From the NCBI RefSeq assembly GCF_001644575.1, contig NZ_CP015596.1, forward strand, positions 682,001 through 746,000: a stretch of 64,000 nucleotides of DNA. The letters are read 5' to 3'. Below, in pieces: positions 46,110-54,673 of this stretch. The position numbers were made by a program, and so were the translations under genes. This stretch comes from Mycobacterium adipatum. GTDB lineage: Bacteria > Actinomycetota > Actinomycetes > Mycobacteriales > Mycobacteriaceae. The stretch's first letter is position 1, and each line of letters opens with the position of its first letter. Below the pieces are notes generated by a model, which saw only the letters and a program-made list of their open reading frames with translations, was not told the DNA's origin and searched no databases.

Positions 46110-46485
46110 GTGCCGGTCGAACCCATCCGATCTGGGTGCGGGCCGATGATGCGCACCTGGACGGGCGAGGACCCTCAGCGGTCAGGTATCTGCCCAGTCA
46201 GCAAATCTCTCCGTGGCTGCGTGATGCGTGAGTGTGCATTGCTAATTATCTCCGTAGTCAAACCGTAGATGACCAGTGCAAAGGCCGATGTCACCGAGGG
46301 TCAGGTAATGGCATGCGCAGCGTCGAAACAGGCGGTAACGCAACGTTATCGGGCGAATCATGTGACTGCGCTGATCGCTTCGCGCGGGGGCCGCTGACGA
46401 TGACTGTCGCGGGCAGGTCACGACACGGCGTCAACTGCATGGCCGCCACTCCGTTCGGCGATCCGCTGCTACAGTCGGCAACATC
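46110..46485. other. Regulatory gap before lpqS
   Basis: About 376 bp containing the half-site pair at 46246-46274. I do not find a GGGGTA-type RicR box here, although lpqS in M. tuberculosis is under RicR. Confidence 0.45.
46246..46274. promoter_or_regulatory. BlaI-like half-site pair (site k) upstream of the lpqS operon
   Basis: TCCGTAGTC and ACCGTAGAT at 46251 and 46262, start-to-start 11 bp. The centres are CCGTAG, so it is a diverged form. It lies 212 bp upstream of lpqS. Confidence 0.5.
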
Positions 46486-46896
46486 GTGAGCTACATCGAC
46501 GGGAGTTCCTCGCAGCGGCGACGCGCAGTCGTCGCAGTGTTCCTCGCGTTCTGGACCATCATTGTGGCTGCGGAATGGGCGCTGCCGGGGACCGAGGCGG
46601 CGCCAGCCCACGGACCTCACCCCCTTGCAAGCGCGGTGGGCGCGCCGGTGGCTGTCCAGCTCGACCATCCGCACATCTCCCAGGGCGGAAGTGCGCCGTC
46701 ACCGGAGTCTTTTGCTGAAGCCGTTCTGCCGCGGGGAACCATCACACTGATCGCCCTGGCCTTGGTCAGCGCTCTGGCTGTGTTGCCGGCGCTCTGGCGC
46801 TACGCGCCGCGTGCTCCTATTCGCGGTCCTCCGCGCTCACCCGTCGCGCAGACCGGACGCGACGTGCTTGTCCGGCTGTGCATCGCGCGTCGCTGA
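46486..46896 (+). CDS. lpqS: LpqS-like exported protein
   Basis: 136-residue protein with one N-terminal hydrophobic segment (VVAVFLAFWTIIVAAEWAL), an external part with HPLASAVGAPVAVQLDHPHIS, a second hydrophobic stretch and the distinctive end GRDVLVRLCIARR, matching LpqS of M. tuberculosis (Rv0847). LpqS is a copper-regulated cell-envelope protein of unknown biochemistry. The order lpqS-cysK2-MFS transporter is the same as Rv0847-Rv0849, which strengthens the call. GTG 46486 begins VSYIDGSSS; no Cys lipobox is evident here. Confidence 0.75.
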   Translation: MSYIDGSSSQRRRAVVAVFLAFWTIIVAAEWALPGTEAAPAHGPHPLASAVGAPVAVQLDHPHISQGGSAPSPESFAEAVLPRGTITLIALALVSALAVLPALWRYAPRAPIRGPPRSPVAQTGRDVLVRLCIARR

Positions 46897-47000
46897 TCGG
46901 CTAGCGTCAGGCCCCGTCTTCTGGACCGGTGCCGGTGACCGCTGCCCGCCACCAGCAGCCGCGCGACAGTCGCGGCGTCAACAGAAGCGACATCCCCGAC

Positions 47001-48116
47001 ATGAATCACGCCGTTTCGATCAACCATGCCCACGACACAGACCAATTCGAGCACCTCCGGCTGGGCCGCTTTGAGCGGCCGGCCACGATGGTCGGTCAGA
47101 CGCCCGTCCTGAGGATCGGCGCGCCGTTCACCACCGCAGGGCAGGGCTTTTGGGCCAAACTTGAAGGCTTCAACCCGGGCGGAATGAAGGACCGGCCCGC
47201 GCTGCATATGGTCGAACGCGCGCGCACCCGCGGGGTGCTCGCTCCGGGCGATCGTATCGTCGAATCAACAAGTGGAACATTAGGATTGGGGCTCGCTCTT
47301 GCGGGCACTGTGTACGGTCACCCCGTCACATTGGTCACTGACCCAGGCATGGAACCGATCATCCAACACATGCTCGCCGCGTTCGGCGCGCACATCGAAC
47401 TGGTGACCGAGCCCCACGAGCGCGGCGGCTGGCAGCAGGCCCGCACGCAACGCGTGCAGGAGATTCTGGCCACCGATCCGCACGCGTGGCATCCCGACCA
47501 GTACAACAATCCGGACAACGTGGAGGCCTACCGCGGGCTGGCGATCGAATTGAATGAGCAGCTGGGATCGGTGGATGTGTTGGTGTGTTCGGTCGGCACC
47601 GGGGGACACTCGGCAGGCGTGGCCCGGGTCTTGCGGGAATTCAATCCCGGCCTGCGGCTGATCGGCGTCGACACGGTGGGCTCCACCATCTTTGGGCAGC
47701 GCGCCACCACTCGGCTCATGCGCGGCCTCGGCTCAAGCATCTTCCCGGGCAACGTCGATTACGGCGCTTTCAATGAAGTGCATTGGGTCGCGCCGGCGGA
47801 TGCGGTTTGGGCCTGCCGAACCCTGGCGGCCACTCACTATGCCAGTGGCGGGTGGAGTGTCGGCGCGGTCGCGTTGGTGGCAGGGTGGGCTGCGCGCAAT
47901 AGCGATCCGGGCACCACGGTCGCCGCCATCTTCCCCGACGGTCCGCAGCGCTATTTCGACACCGTCTATAACGACGACTATTGCCGCACCCATGGTCTGT
48001 TGGACAAGGTTCCGTCCGACGAACCAGCCACCATTGACGACCCGTTGGCACACGCGGTCACGACCTGGACGCGGTGCCCCGTGGTTGTTGACCCCATGCA
48101 GGTGGTGCCGCGATGA
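47001..48116 (+). CDS. cysK2: CysK2-like PLP-dependent enzyme
   Basis: 371-residue fold type II PLP enzyme: the lysine is in [14 protein letters not shown], the substrate loop is [15 protein letters not shown] and the phosphate loop is [10 protein letters not shown]. tuberculosis CysK2 makes S-sulfocysteine from O-phosphoserine and thiosulfate; that activity is inferred for this protein. ATG 47001 ([12 protein letters not shown]) is preferred, with 46929 possible. It sits 104 bp after lpqS and overlaps the MFS gene by 4 bp, the same operon as in M. tuberculosis. Confidence 0.82.
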   Translation: MNHAVSINHAHDTDQFEHLRLGRFERPATMVGQTPVLRIGAPFTTAGQGFWAKLEGFNPGGMKDRPALHMVERARTRGVLAPGDRIVESTSGTLGLGLALAGTVYGHPVTLVTDPGMEPIIQHMLAAFGAHIELVTEPHERGGWQQARTQRVQEILATDPHAWHPDQYNNPDNVEAYRGLAIELNEQLGSVDVLVCSVGTGGHSAGVARVLREFNPGLRLIGVDTVGSTIFGQRATTRLMRGLGSSIFPGNVDYGAFNEVHWVAPADAVWACRTLAATHYASGGWSVGAVALVAGWAARNSDPGTTVAAIFPDGPQRYFDTVYNDDYCRTHGLLDKVPSDEPATIDDPLAHAVTTWTRCPVVVDPMQVVPR

Positions 48117-49375
48117 CACTGCTGTCCGGGTTCCGCAGCTTCGGCTGGCCGAGCCGCATGCTGATGATTAACCAGTTCGGGATCAACCTCGGTTTCTACA
48201 TGCTCATGCCCTATCTGGCCGGCTATCTGGCTGGGCCGCTGGGCTTGGCGGCATGGGCCATCGGGCTGGTTCTCGGGGTCCGCAATTTCTCCCAGCAGGG
48301 CATGTTCATCATCGGTGGCACGCTGGCCGATCGCCTGGGGTTCAAGCCCCTCATCGTGAGCGGATGTGTGCTGCGCACTGCAGGATTCGGGCTTCTGGTG
48401 GTCGCCGACTCGTTACCGGCAGTGTTGGTCGCCTCGGCGGCAACGGGTTTCGCCGGAGCGCTTTTCAACCCGGCTGTGCGTGCGTACGTGGCCGCCGACG
48501 CGGGTCCCCGACGGGTCGAAGCGTTCGCGTTGTTCAACGTGTTCTATCAGGCGGGCATCCTCGCGGGGCCGTTGGTGGGCCTAGCCTTGATGTTCGTTGA
48601 CTTCAAGATGACTGCTGCGGCCGCGGCGCTGGTCTTCGCGGGGCTGACCGTGGCGCAGTTGTTCGCACTGCCGCAACGCGCTGTGACTCCAGCGCAGGAG
48701 AAGACCTCGGTGCTTGAGGACTGGCGGGCAGTCGCGGCCAATCGCTGGTTCCTGTTATTCGCCGCGGCGATGATCGGGTCCTATGTGCTGTCGTTCCAGG
48801 TGTACCTTGCGATGCCGCTGCAGGCGCGATACCTGTTTCCGCAAAGCGATTCGGTTGTCACCGCAATGATTTTCGTTGTCTCCGGAGTGGTGGCGGTGAT
48901 CGGGCAGATGCGCATCACACGGTGGTTTGCGCGGCGTTGGGGTTCGGGGCGGTCGCTGGCGATCGGCATGCTGATTCTGGCGTTGTCGTTTCTGCCGCTG
49001 ATCGTGTTGCCTGATGATCAGCGAGCCGGCCGTGTTGCTGCGGCGACAGCGCTGCTCATCGCGGCGGCCGTGCTGGCGGTCGGCTCGGCTGCGGTGTTCC
49101 CGTTCGAAATGGATACCGTCGTCTCCTTGGCCGGCAACCGGCTGGTCGGAACACATTACGGCTTCTACAACACGATCGTCGGCGTCGGCATCCTCGTCGG
49201 CAACCTGGCAACAGGCTCGTTGATGCATTTCACCCGAGAGGCGGGGCGGCCGGAACTTCTGTGGGTGCTGTTGACAGTCATCGGATTACTGTCGGCGGTT
49301 GCGCTGTACCGACTCGATGTGCGAGGACGGCTGGGGTCAGCGCCGGAGGCCGTCACTGAAGCGAACCAACGTTGA
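48113..49375 (+). CDS. MFS transporter (Rv0849-like)
   Basis: 420-residue major facilitator with twelve predicted helices. It starts [23 protein letters not shown], and the loop 2-3 motif is [15 protein letters not shown]. It overlaps cysK2 by 4 bp. The homologue in M. tuberculosis is the third gene of the copper-regulated lpqS operon; substrate unknown, perhaps S-sulfocysteine or a metal complex, which is speculation. Confidence 0.85.
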   Translation: MTLLSGFRSFGWPSRMLMINQFGINLGFYMLMPYLAGYLAGPLGLAAWAIGLVLGVRNFSQQGMFIIGGTLADRLGFKPLIVSGCVLRTAGFGLLVVADSLPAVLVASAATGFAGALFNPAVRAYVAADAGPRRVEAFALFNVFYQAGILAGPLVGLALMFVDFKMTAAAAALVFAGLTVAQLFALPQRAVTPAQEKTSVLEDWRAVAANRWFLLFAAAMIGSYVLSFQVYLAMPLQARYLFPQSDSVVTAMIFVVSGVVAVIGQMRITRWFARRWGSGRSLAIGMLILALSFLPLIVLPDDQRAGRVAAATALLIAAAVLAVGSAAVFPFEMDTVVSLAGNRLVGTHYGFYNTIVGVGILVGNLATGSLMHFTREAGRPELLWVLLTVIGLLSAVALYRLDVRGRLGSAPEAVTEANQR

Positions 49376-49393
49376 GCTTTCCGGTCGGCGCGC

Positions 49394-49419
49394 CATCTAC
49401 GTAGTAACTACATAGATGG
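49394..49419. promoter_or_regulatory. BlaI-type operator (site l) over the response-regulator start
   Basis: CATCTACGTAGTAACTACATAGATGG: TACGTA at 49398 and TACATA at 49409, start-to-start 11 bp. It overlaps the ATG at 49416. Confidence 0.75.
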
Positions 49420-50261
49420 CGGTAGGCTGTCTCGTGAGCGGCGCAGTAAGGAATGCGGGCGCGTTGGTTTTCTTGAGCGGCGAGGAGAGTGCCACGACCA
49501 TCGAGTCGCACCGTTTCGTCGCTGACTCCATACCTCCAGCGGCGGGTGCCGGCCGCATCCGTGTGCTACTGGTGGAGCCTCGACGCATCTACGCGACCAC
49601 CGTGGCGCGACACCTACTCGCCGGCGATTTCGCCGTGGAGGTGGTCTACTCGCCCGGTGCTGCACTCACAGCACTGCGCGAGCGTGATCCCGACGTGGTT
49701 GTCGTGTGCCTCGGCACTCAGGGGCCGGGGACAACCATGCTTGACCGCATCCGTCAGGAAACTCAGGTCGGCGTGGTTGCTCTCAGCGACGGCGATGTCA
49801 CCCCGCTGCTCCTTACCTCCGGGGCCGTCTCTGTGGACGACATCGAGGCGCTGAACGTGCGCATTCGGTTGGCGCTGAGGCAGTGCCATGTCCACGGCGA
49901 AGGACTTGACGACAGCCACCGTAACGAGAGGCATCGCCGTGAAATCGGAGATCTCCTTATCGATCTGGCCGGGCGTCGGGTGTTCCTCCGCGGCGAGGCG
50001 CTGCCACTCACCCGCACAGAGTTTGAAGTTCTCTGCACGCTGGCGGAAAGTCCGGGTGAACCGGTGACCTGTCGCCAATTGCAGCTGAGCCTGTGGGGGA
50101 ATGCGTCTGCCGGCGGCCGGAACAGTCTGGGGGTGCATGTGGGTCATCTTCGGCGCAAGCTGGGTGACGATCCGGCATCACCGCGGTACCTCCGTACGGT
50201 GCGCGGGACCGGTTACTGCCTCACAGCCGACGTGGGGCAGCGAGTGCCGGGTGCCTTGTAG
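49416..50261 (+). CDS. Atypical OmpR-type response regulator (degenerate receiver)
   Basis: 281-residue protein. The receiver-like domain (about residues 47-155) keeps the fold pattern (RVLLVEPRRIYATTVARHLL, then ERDPDVVVVCLGTQGPGT), but the acidic pair is replaced by EP and the phosphoacceptor Asp position appears to be Cys. The C-terminal DNA-binding domain is normal (LTRTEFEVLCTLAESPGEPV, LGVHVGHLRRKLGDD, TVRGTGYCL). It cannot be phosphorylated in the usual way and there is no cognate kinase nearby. ATG 49416 lies in the operator; GTG 49434, with a TAGGCT -10-like sequence before it, is an alternative leaderless start. Confidence 0.78.
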   Translation: MAVGCLVSGAVRNAGALVFLSGEESATTIESHRFVADSIPPAAGAGRIRVLLVEPRRIYATTVARHLLAGDFAVEVVYSPGAALTALRERDPDVVVVCLGTQGPGTTMLDRIRQETQVGVVALSDGDVTPLLLTSGAVSVDDIEALNVRIRLALRQCHVHGEGLDDSHRNERHRREIGDLLIDLAGRRVFLRGEALPLTRTEFEVLCTLAESPGEPVTCRQLQLSLWGNASAGGRNSLGVHVGHLRRKLGDDPASPRYLRTVRGTGYCLTADVGQRVPGAL

Positions 50262-50293
50262 CGATCCAACCGGTGACCGGTTGCGGCGAGTAG

Positions 50294-51064
50294 TCAGCTT
50301 TCGATGATGCGAACGACGTACGGAGTCATCCCTGACATGCGCACCGGGGAGATTTTGATCGGGACGCCCGTCTGCTGCGCCTCGAGCATCTGCCCGCCGC
50401 CCAAATAGATTGCTTCGTGCTGGCTGCCGCCCGGCCCCCAGAACAGCAAATCGCCTCGCTTCGCCTGGGCGGGTGGCACTTTGCGGCCGGCGTTGTATTG
50501 GTCGCCGGACCAGCGCGGGAGCAGCACTCCGACGCCGGCGAACGCGAACCGTGTCAGACCAGAACAGTCAAATCCCACGGTGCCTGCTCCCTGGTCGACG
50601 CCGCGGCTTGGACCGGTGAGGCTTCCGCCACCCCAGGAGTAGGGAACACCGATTTGTGTTCCCGCTCTGCGAATCACGTACTCGATCGCTTGCGCACCGT
50701 TGACCCGATTTCCGCGTACGCTCGTCGACGGATCTGCGGCGGGGCTGACGATTCCCAGGCTGCTGAGGAAGTTGCGACCCATGTTCATGGCCGTCTGCGT
50801 CGCCATGGCCGTTGCCTGCAGGGATGCGTTCGCGATGGCGACCGGATCGCCGGGAGCGCCCGCGCTCGGCATCTTAGGCAGCAGTGGGTCCCACGGGCCG
50901 GCGGCAGGTTGGGCCGACGCGACTGGTGCGCACGCGAGGAGGAGCAAGACGACGAAGGCGATCACACCGGGGAGCCGTCGAACGCGTCCCATAATAGGGA
51001 TTGCCGGGTCGCAGCGGTCAGCGCGGGCAATTGCCGCACCCTTGCTGCGGACGTGTAATCCCAT
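50294..51064 (-). CDS. NlpC/P60 endopeptidase, RipB-like (no coiled coil)
   Basis: 256-residue exported enzyme: signal segment (GVIAFVVLLLLACAPVASA), a short linker related to that of the RipA-like paralogues (DPVAIANASLQATAMATQTAMN), and an NlpC/P60 domain with VGFDCSGLTRFAF and GSQHEAIYLGGG. The coiled coil of the 43033 paralogue is missing, as in RipB. ATG 51064 has GAGGAGAAG upstream. Operator m is 72 bp before it. It is convergent with the atypical response regulator gene. Confidence 0.87.
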   Translation of the reverse strand: MGLHVRSKGAAIARADRCDPAIPIMGRVRRLPGVIAFVVLLLLACAPVASAQPAAGPWDPLLPKMPSAGAPGDPVAIANASLQATAMATQTAMNMGRNFLSSLGIVSPAADPSTSVRGNRVNGAQAIEYVIRRAGTQIGVPYSWGGGSLTGPSRGVDQGAGTVGFDCSGLTRFAFAGVGVLLPRWSGDQYNAGRKVPPAQAKRGDLLFWGPGGSQHEAIYLGGGQMLEAQQTGVPIKISPVRMSGMTPYVVRIIES

Positions 51065-51135
51065 GTCTTCTCCTCGGTGCGCTATCGCACGCAGCAATAG
51101 CTGGGCTGAATCGCATTCTGCTGGCGCAGCAACAA

Positions 51136-51156
51136 AATACGTAGCTCGTACGTAGG
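51136..51156. promoter_or_regulatory. BlaI-type operator (site m) before the RipB-like gene
   Basis: TACGTAGCTCGTACGTAGG: TACGTA at 51138 and 51149, start-to-start 11 bp. Confidence 0.8.
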
Positions 51157-51415
51157 AAAGCCTAACTCACAAAAGCCCCACTAGTAACAGCAGCCACATA
51201 ATTACAATGGTGAAATTCGGTGTGGCAGTTCGGTTTGAATGCCTCAATTACTGGACTCAAACCGTTTCACGGTCGGGAAGACGCGCGTGAATAGCATGCG
51301 GATCAACGCAAATTGTGCGAGCTTCGTGGAGGAGGAGGCACCACGAGCTGTCGGGGGCGAGCAATAACGCTTCTCGCGGCGGGCCATATATAGAGCCAGT
51401 CAGGGGTAGTGCGAC

Positions 51416-51457
51416 GCCATCGGCCATCGGCCATCGGCCATCGGCCATCGGCCATCG
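51416..51457. repeat. Six perfect copies of a 7-bp unit (GCCATCG)
   Basis: 42 bp with no mismatch. Unit length is not a multiple of three, so a change of copy number would shift the frame of any gene crossing it. Confidence 0.9.
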
Positions 51458-51601
51458 GGTGTCGGTGGCTGCAGTGACGTCGGCAACGGTGCGCGCGGCA
51501 GCGGCGTCTACGGAGTGATCCGAATGCACTGCGGCGACTAAGGTTTCAGCGTCGCGCGGCGCTAGAAGCCGGGTCGGCGCGGTGTCAGGAACTTCCGTTG
51601 C

Positions 51602-52825
51602 TCAGAGGTTGGCGTTTCCGGTCTTCCATTGCTCCCAGGGGATGTTCCAGTCGCCGAGACCGTCGGTTCCTGACAGGGTTGGGCCGGTCGTGTTGATCAC
51701 TTCCACGATGTCGCCGCGTCGGGTGTTGTCGTAGAACCAGCGGGCATTGGTTGGATTGACGTTGAGGCACCCGTGGCTGACATTGGCGATGCCTTGGCTA
51801 CCCACCGACCATGGGGCCGAGTGCACGTAGATGCCGCTGTATGACATTTGGGTGGCCCATTCGACTTCGGTGCGGTACCCGTCGGGTGAGTTGACGGGGA
51901 CTCCGTAGGTGGACGAATCCATCACCAGGAATGAGTAGCGGTCGCCGATGATGTAGGCGCCGTTGTCGGTGGGCGTTGTGGTTTTGCCCATGGAGAGGGG
52001 CATGGTTTTGACGACTTCGCCGTTGCGCCGCACGGTCATCATCTTCGTGGCGTCATCGGCGGTGGCGATGATCTGGTCGCCGATGGTGAAGCGCGTGGTG
52101 ACGTCATCCTGGCCGAACAGCCCGTCGCCGAAGTCGACACCGTAAGCCTTGACTGACACCTCAACCTTCGTGCCGGGCTCCCAGTACTCGGCGGGCCGCC
52201 AGCGAACCTCGCGATTGCTGAGCCAGTAGAAGGCGCCCTCAACCGGTGGGTTCGTGGTCACAGTGATCGCCTGCTGCGCCGCAACCCGGTTCGTGATGTT
52301 TTCGTCGAAGCGAACCGCAATGGGTTGACCCACGCCCACCGTCTCGCCGTCATTGGGCAAGACGTAGGGCATCGTCAGGTTTTCAGGGGAATGTGTTTCG
52401 AATGTTGCGCTGGTGCTTGTGGTTCCGCCAAGTCCTTGTGCGTGCGCCTGCAACGTGTACTTCTTGTTGTAACCCAGCGGCTCCGCCGAGGACCAGGTAA
52501 CGCCGTCGGGGCTTACTTGCCCATCAACAAGTGCGCCCGCCTCGTTGATCAGCGACACGTCGCCGAGAACACCGTCGCCGGCGGAAACGGTGATGGGGGA
52601 ATCGACAGCGACGCCGATAGCACCATCAGTGACGGACGCTTCCCGTTTCGGTACGAGCAAGTCTGCGTAGGGCGTGCCCTTGTCGGTGATGACGTCGGAC
52701 GTGGGCGTCGCCGCCGGGGACGAGGTGCAGGCGGTCGCGATCAGCAGCACCACCACCGCGAGGACGATCGTGCGCAGCCAGTGCGTCGTCGATCGCAACG
52801 CTGGAAGGCAGCCTGTCTGCGGCAT
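51602..52825 (-). CDS. L,D-transpeptidase lipoprotein (LDT 3), LdtMt2-like
   Basis: 407-residue lipoprotein, close paralogue of LDT 2: lipobox IATACTSS near residue 32, two Ig-like domains, YkuD catalytic domain with [21 protein letters not shown] (His and Cys), and C-terminal [14 protein letters not shown] 52825 has CGGAGGG upstream and gives a normal signal sequence; the longer upstream frame is rejected. No TACGTA site lies before it. Instead, a response-regulator-type repeat is found about 150 bp upstream, so this copy may have been moved to two-component control. Confidence 0.88.
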   Translation of the reverse strand: MPQTGCLPALRSTTHWLRTIVLAVVVLLIATACTSSPAATPTSDVITDKGTPYADLLVPKREASVTDGAIGVAVDSPITVSAGDGVLGDVSLINEAGALVDGQVSPDGVTWSSAEPLGYNKKYTLQAHAQGLGGTTSTSATFETHSPENLTMPYVLPNDGETVGVGQPIAVRFDENITNRVAAQQAITVTTNPPVEGAFYWLSNREVRWRPAEYWEPGTKVEVSVKAYGVDFGDGLFGQDDVTTRFTIGDQIIATADDATKMMTVRRNGEVVKTMPLSMGKTTTPTDNGAYIIGDRYSFLVMDSSTYGVPVNSPDGYRTEVEWATQMSYSGIYVHSAPWSVGSQGIANVSHGCLNVNPTNARWFYDNTRRGDIVEVINTTGPTLSGTDGLGDWNIPWEQWKTGNANL

Positions 52826-52973
52826 GAGTGGGGCCCTCCGTATCGGGTTGTCGTCATCGGCTAACGGGCGGGCCACCGCCCGGTGCGCCGCGGGGGCCGG
52901 TCGGGGGCGACGGTGCACCGTTCACAGGTATACCTGCCAGTGTGCTGATGAGTCGTTTGGCTTTCTTAGTCCT

Positions 52974-52993
52974 TCGATGAAGATTCGATAAAG
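52974..52993 (-). promoter_or_regulatory. Direct-repeat site for the response regulator (site 3)
   Basis: On the minus strand it reads CTTTATCGAATCTTCATCGA, matching sites 1 and 2, and points towards LDT 3, whose start is about 150 bp downstream. Confidence 0.55.
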
Positions 52994-53239
52994 GCGACGC
53001 TAAGAGCTAGCTCCTCGGGTGTGCAGAACCGCGAAATTCGGAGGTACGTCCGTCAGTTGATTCCAGCTGACGGCGGTGGAGTCGGCTGTCGTTGCCGTGA
53101 ACCTCAGCGAAGAGGGCGGCCGGGTCGAGCGTCGCTGCACCGGTGAATGCGGGGGCGACGGCACAGACGGTACGAGACTCGTACCTCGGCGTTTGTCAAC
53201 AGCGGTCGGCGAGCGACATCTGAAAAGGACGCACATTGT

Positions 53240-53281
53240 GCGTGGATACCCCCGAGGGGTACTTTGCGATGGTATCCACGC
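53240..53281. promoter_or_regulatory. 11-bp inverted repeat enclosing a CsoR/RicR-like box
   Basis: Arms GCGTGGATACC and GGTATCCACGC are perfect, with a 20-bp loop. The box TACCCC-CGA-GGGGTA (53247-53261) overlaps the left arm. It could be a copper-regulated promoter or an RNA hairpin; no clear gene follows within 50 bp. Confidence 0.5.
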
Positions 53282-53493
53282 AGGATACGTTGTCGACTGG
53301 GAAGGCCTGTAGCTCATGACGGCACAAGAGAATTTCCGGCGGCTCATCGAGAGTTCAACCACGAGGTCGATCGCCAAGTGCATCGTGCTGTGTACGTTTA
53401 CCCAGATCACCGGCGGGCGAGGCTCCATTAAGGCCGATGAGGGGAAATCTTGCTGCAGCTGACGGCGGGAGCGGCGGCACTGTTTCGATGCCG

Positions 53494-54303
53494 CTAGGTA
53501 TCCGGGTCCAACGTGGTGGCGAGGAATAGTTCGATCTCCGGGCCGAAGGCGTGCGCCAGGTCGTCAGCGGCGACCAACCGGTCGGACATTGTGGCCTCGG
53601 CGAGCACTCCGTGCGGCAGGACGTCGGCGAGAGTGCGTGCGAGCTGCGTGGGGTGACGTGGGTCATCGCCGGCGATGATGAGCGTCGGGGTGTCGATGCG
53701 CCGGAGTTCCTCGACTACGGCGAAGGCGCGGTCGTGACCGATTGCCGCTGCAGCAGCCGCGCTTTGGGCGTCAGTGCGGGGTAAGGCCTCGGTGACGAGG
53801 TTGACAATGAGTGGCTGAAGATGAGGAAAAAACAGCTCCCAGGCGGCTTGTAGGCCGCGGGAACGGGCGCGATCGGCGAAGCGGTCCATCAGCTCTGCGT
53901 CTGCGGCTTTGTCCTGGTCGTCCTCGATGGCTTCAGCGCTGATGACGACAGCCGACCGGGTGAGTTGCGGGTGTTGGAGGCATGTCCGCAAGGCGATCGT
54001 GCCGCCGAGGCCGGCGCCGACAAGGTGGGTGGACGTGGCGTCGAGCGCGTGCATGATCGCGATGGTGTCGGTGACGTACTGATCCCAGCGGTGCAACGTC
54101 GGGTCGGGGCATCGCGATGCTCCATATCCTCGAATGTCCGGCAGCGCAACGCAATACCGGCCTGCAAGTCGGTCGGCAAGCGGCCGCATGCTGTAGTGAT
54201 CGGGCCCACCGCCGTGCAGCATGATGATCAGCTCGCCGCGGCCGAGGACCTCGCCCATGAGCGGCCAGCCGTCATCCCCGACGTGCAACGTGCGCATCGC
54301 CAT
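53494..54303 (-). CDS. Alpha/beta-hydrolase-fold protein lacking the nucleophile
   Basis: 269-residue protein with the fold pattern IIMLHGGGPDHYSMRPLADRL, VALPDIRGYGAS and PTLIIAGDDPRHP. At the nucleophile elbow it reads THLVGAGLGGTIAL, where active members have GHSxGG; the Ser is replaced by Gly, and no His is evident in the place of the catalytic His near the C-terminus. It is therefore probably a pseudoenzyme or uses other chemistry. ATG 54303 (MAMRTLHVGDDGW) has AGGGGGA upstream. It is divergent from the copper operon and shares the region with both CsoR-type boxes. Confidence 0.8.
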   Translation of the reverse strand: MAMRTLHVGDDGWPLMGEVLGRGELIIMLHGGGPDHYSMRPLADRLAGRYCVALPDIRGYGASRCPDPTLHRWDQYVTDTIAIMHALDATSTHLVGAGLGGTIALRTCLQHPQLTRSAVVISAEAIEDDQDKAADAELMDRFADRARSRGLQAAWELFFPHLQPLIVNLVTEALPRTDAQSAAAAAAIGHDRAFAVVEELRRIDTPTLIIAGDDPRHPTQLARTLADVLPHGVLAEATMSDRLVAADDLAHAFGPEIELFLATTLDPDT

Positions 54304-54384
54304 CTGAGTCCCCCTTCGTCGGGGATACCTCGACCTACGTCGAGGCGGCATAAGCGAGAGTTCAGAGAAGCCCGCCCTTGAAAA

Positions 54385-54401
54385 ATACCCTCTGGGGGTA
54401 T
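54385..54401. promoter_or_regulatory. CsoR/RicR-type box 1
   Basis: ATACCCTCTGGGGGTAT, an inverted repeat matching known mycobacterial copper-repressor sites in form. It lies between the hydrolase-fold gene and copZ. Confidence 0.7.
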
Positions 54402-54415
54402 ATATTGATGTACGC

Positions 54416-54432
54416 ATACCCGGTAGGGGTAT
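54416..54432. promoter_or_regulatory. CsoR/RicR-type box 2
   Basis: ATACCCGGTAGGGGTAT, 31 bp (about three helical turns) from box 1 and about 30 bp before copZ. One repressor could regulate both directions. Confidence 0.75.
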
Positions 54433-54460
54433 ACTGGTAGTTGACGAGGGGAGTTCGGTC

Positions 54461-54673
54461 ATGAGCACGATCACGTACGCCGTCACAGGAATGACCTGCG
54501 GGCACTGCGAGCTGTCAGTGCAGGAAGAAGTCAGCGAGGTTGCCGGTGTTCAAGACGTCGAGGTCAGCGCCACGACGGGCACTTTGATCGTGACCTCCAG
54601 CGGTCCCGTCGATGACACCCAGATCCTGCGTGCGGTCGACGAGGCCGGCTATTCGGCAGTGCGTGTCGCATGA
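54461..54673 (+). CDS. copZ: Copper chaperone with one HMA domain
   Basis: 70-residue protein with the CopZ/HMA pattern: TYAVTGMTCGHCELSVQEEV (CxxC), then VQDVEVSATTGTLIV and a final AGYSAVRVA. It carries Cu(I) in the cytosol to the P-type pump. It overlaps the copper-binding protein gene by 4 bp and leads the operon behind the two CsoR-type boxes. Confidence 0.9.
   Translation: MSTITYAVTGMTCGHCELSVQEEVSEVAGVQDVEVSATTGTLIVTSSGPVDDTQILRAVDEAGYSAVRVA

Larger units (their letters stand above)
51065..51601. other. Gap with operator m and a heptanucleotide repeat
   Basis: About 537 bp. It holds operator m and the six-copy repeat at 51416. A minus-strand frame of 90 codons (51257-51529) spans the repeat; the end of its product (PREALLLAPDSSWCLLLHEA) looks somewhat protein-like, but there is no ribosome site, so I do not call it a gene. 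Confidence 0.4.
52826..53493. other. Gap with regulatory structures
   Basis: About 668 bp. It holds the tandem repeat at 52974 and the hairpin with a copper-type box at 53240. After the hairpin a 49-codon frame (ATG 53316, product starting MTAQENFRRLIES) has no clear ribosome site or known motif and is not called. Confidence 0.4.
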
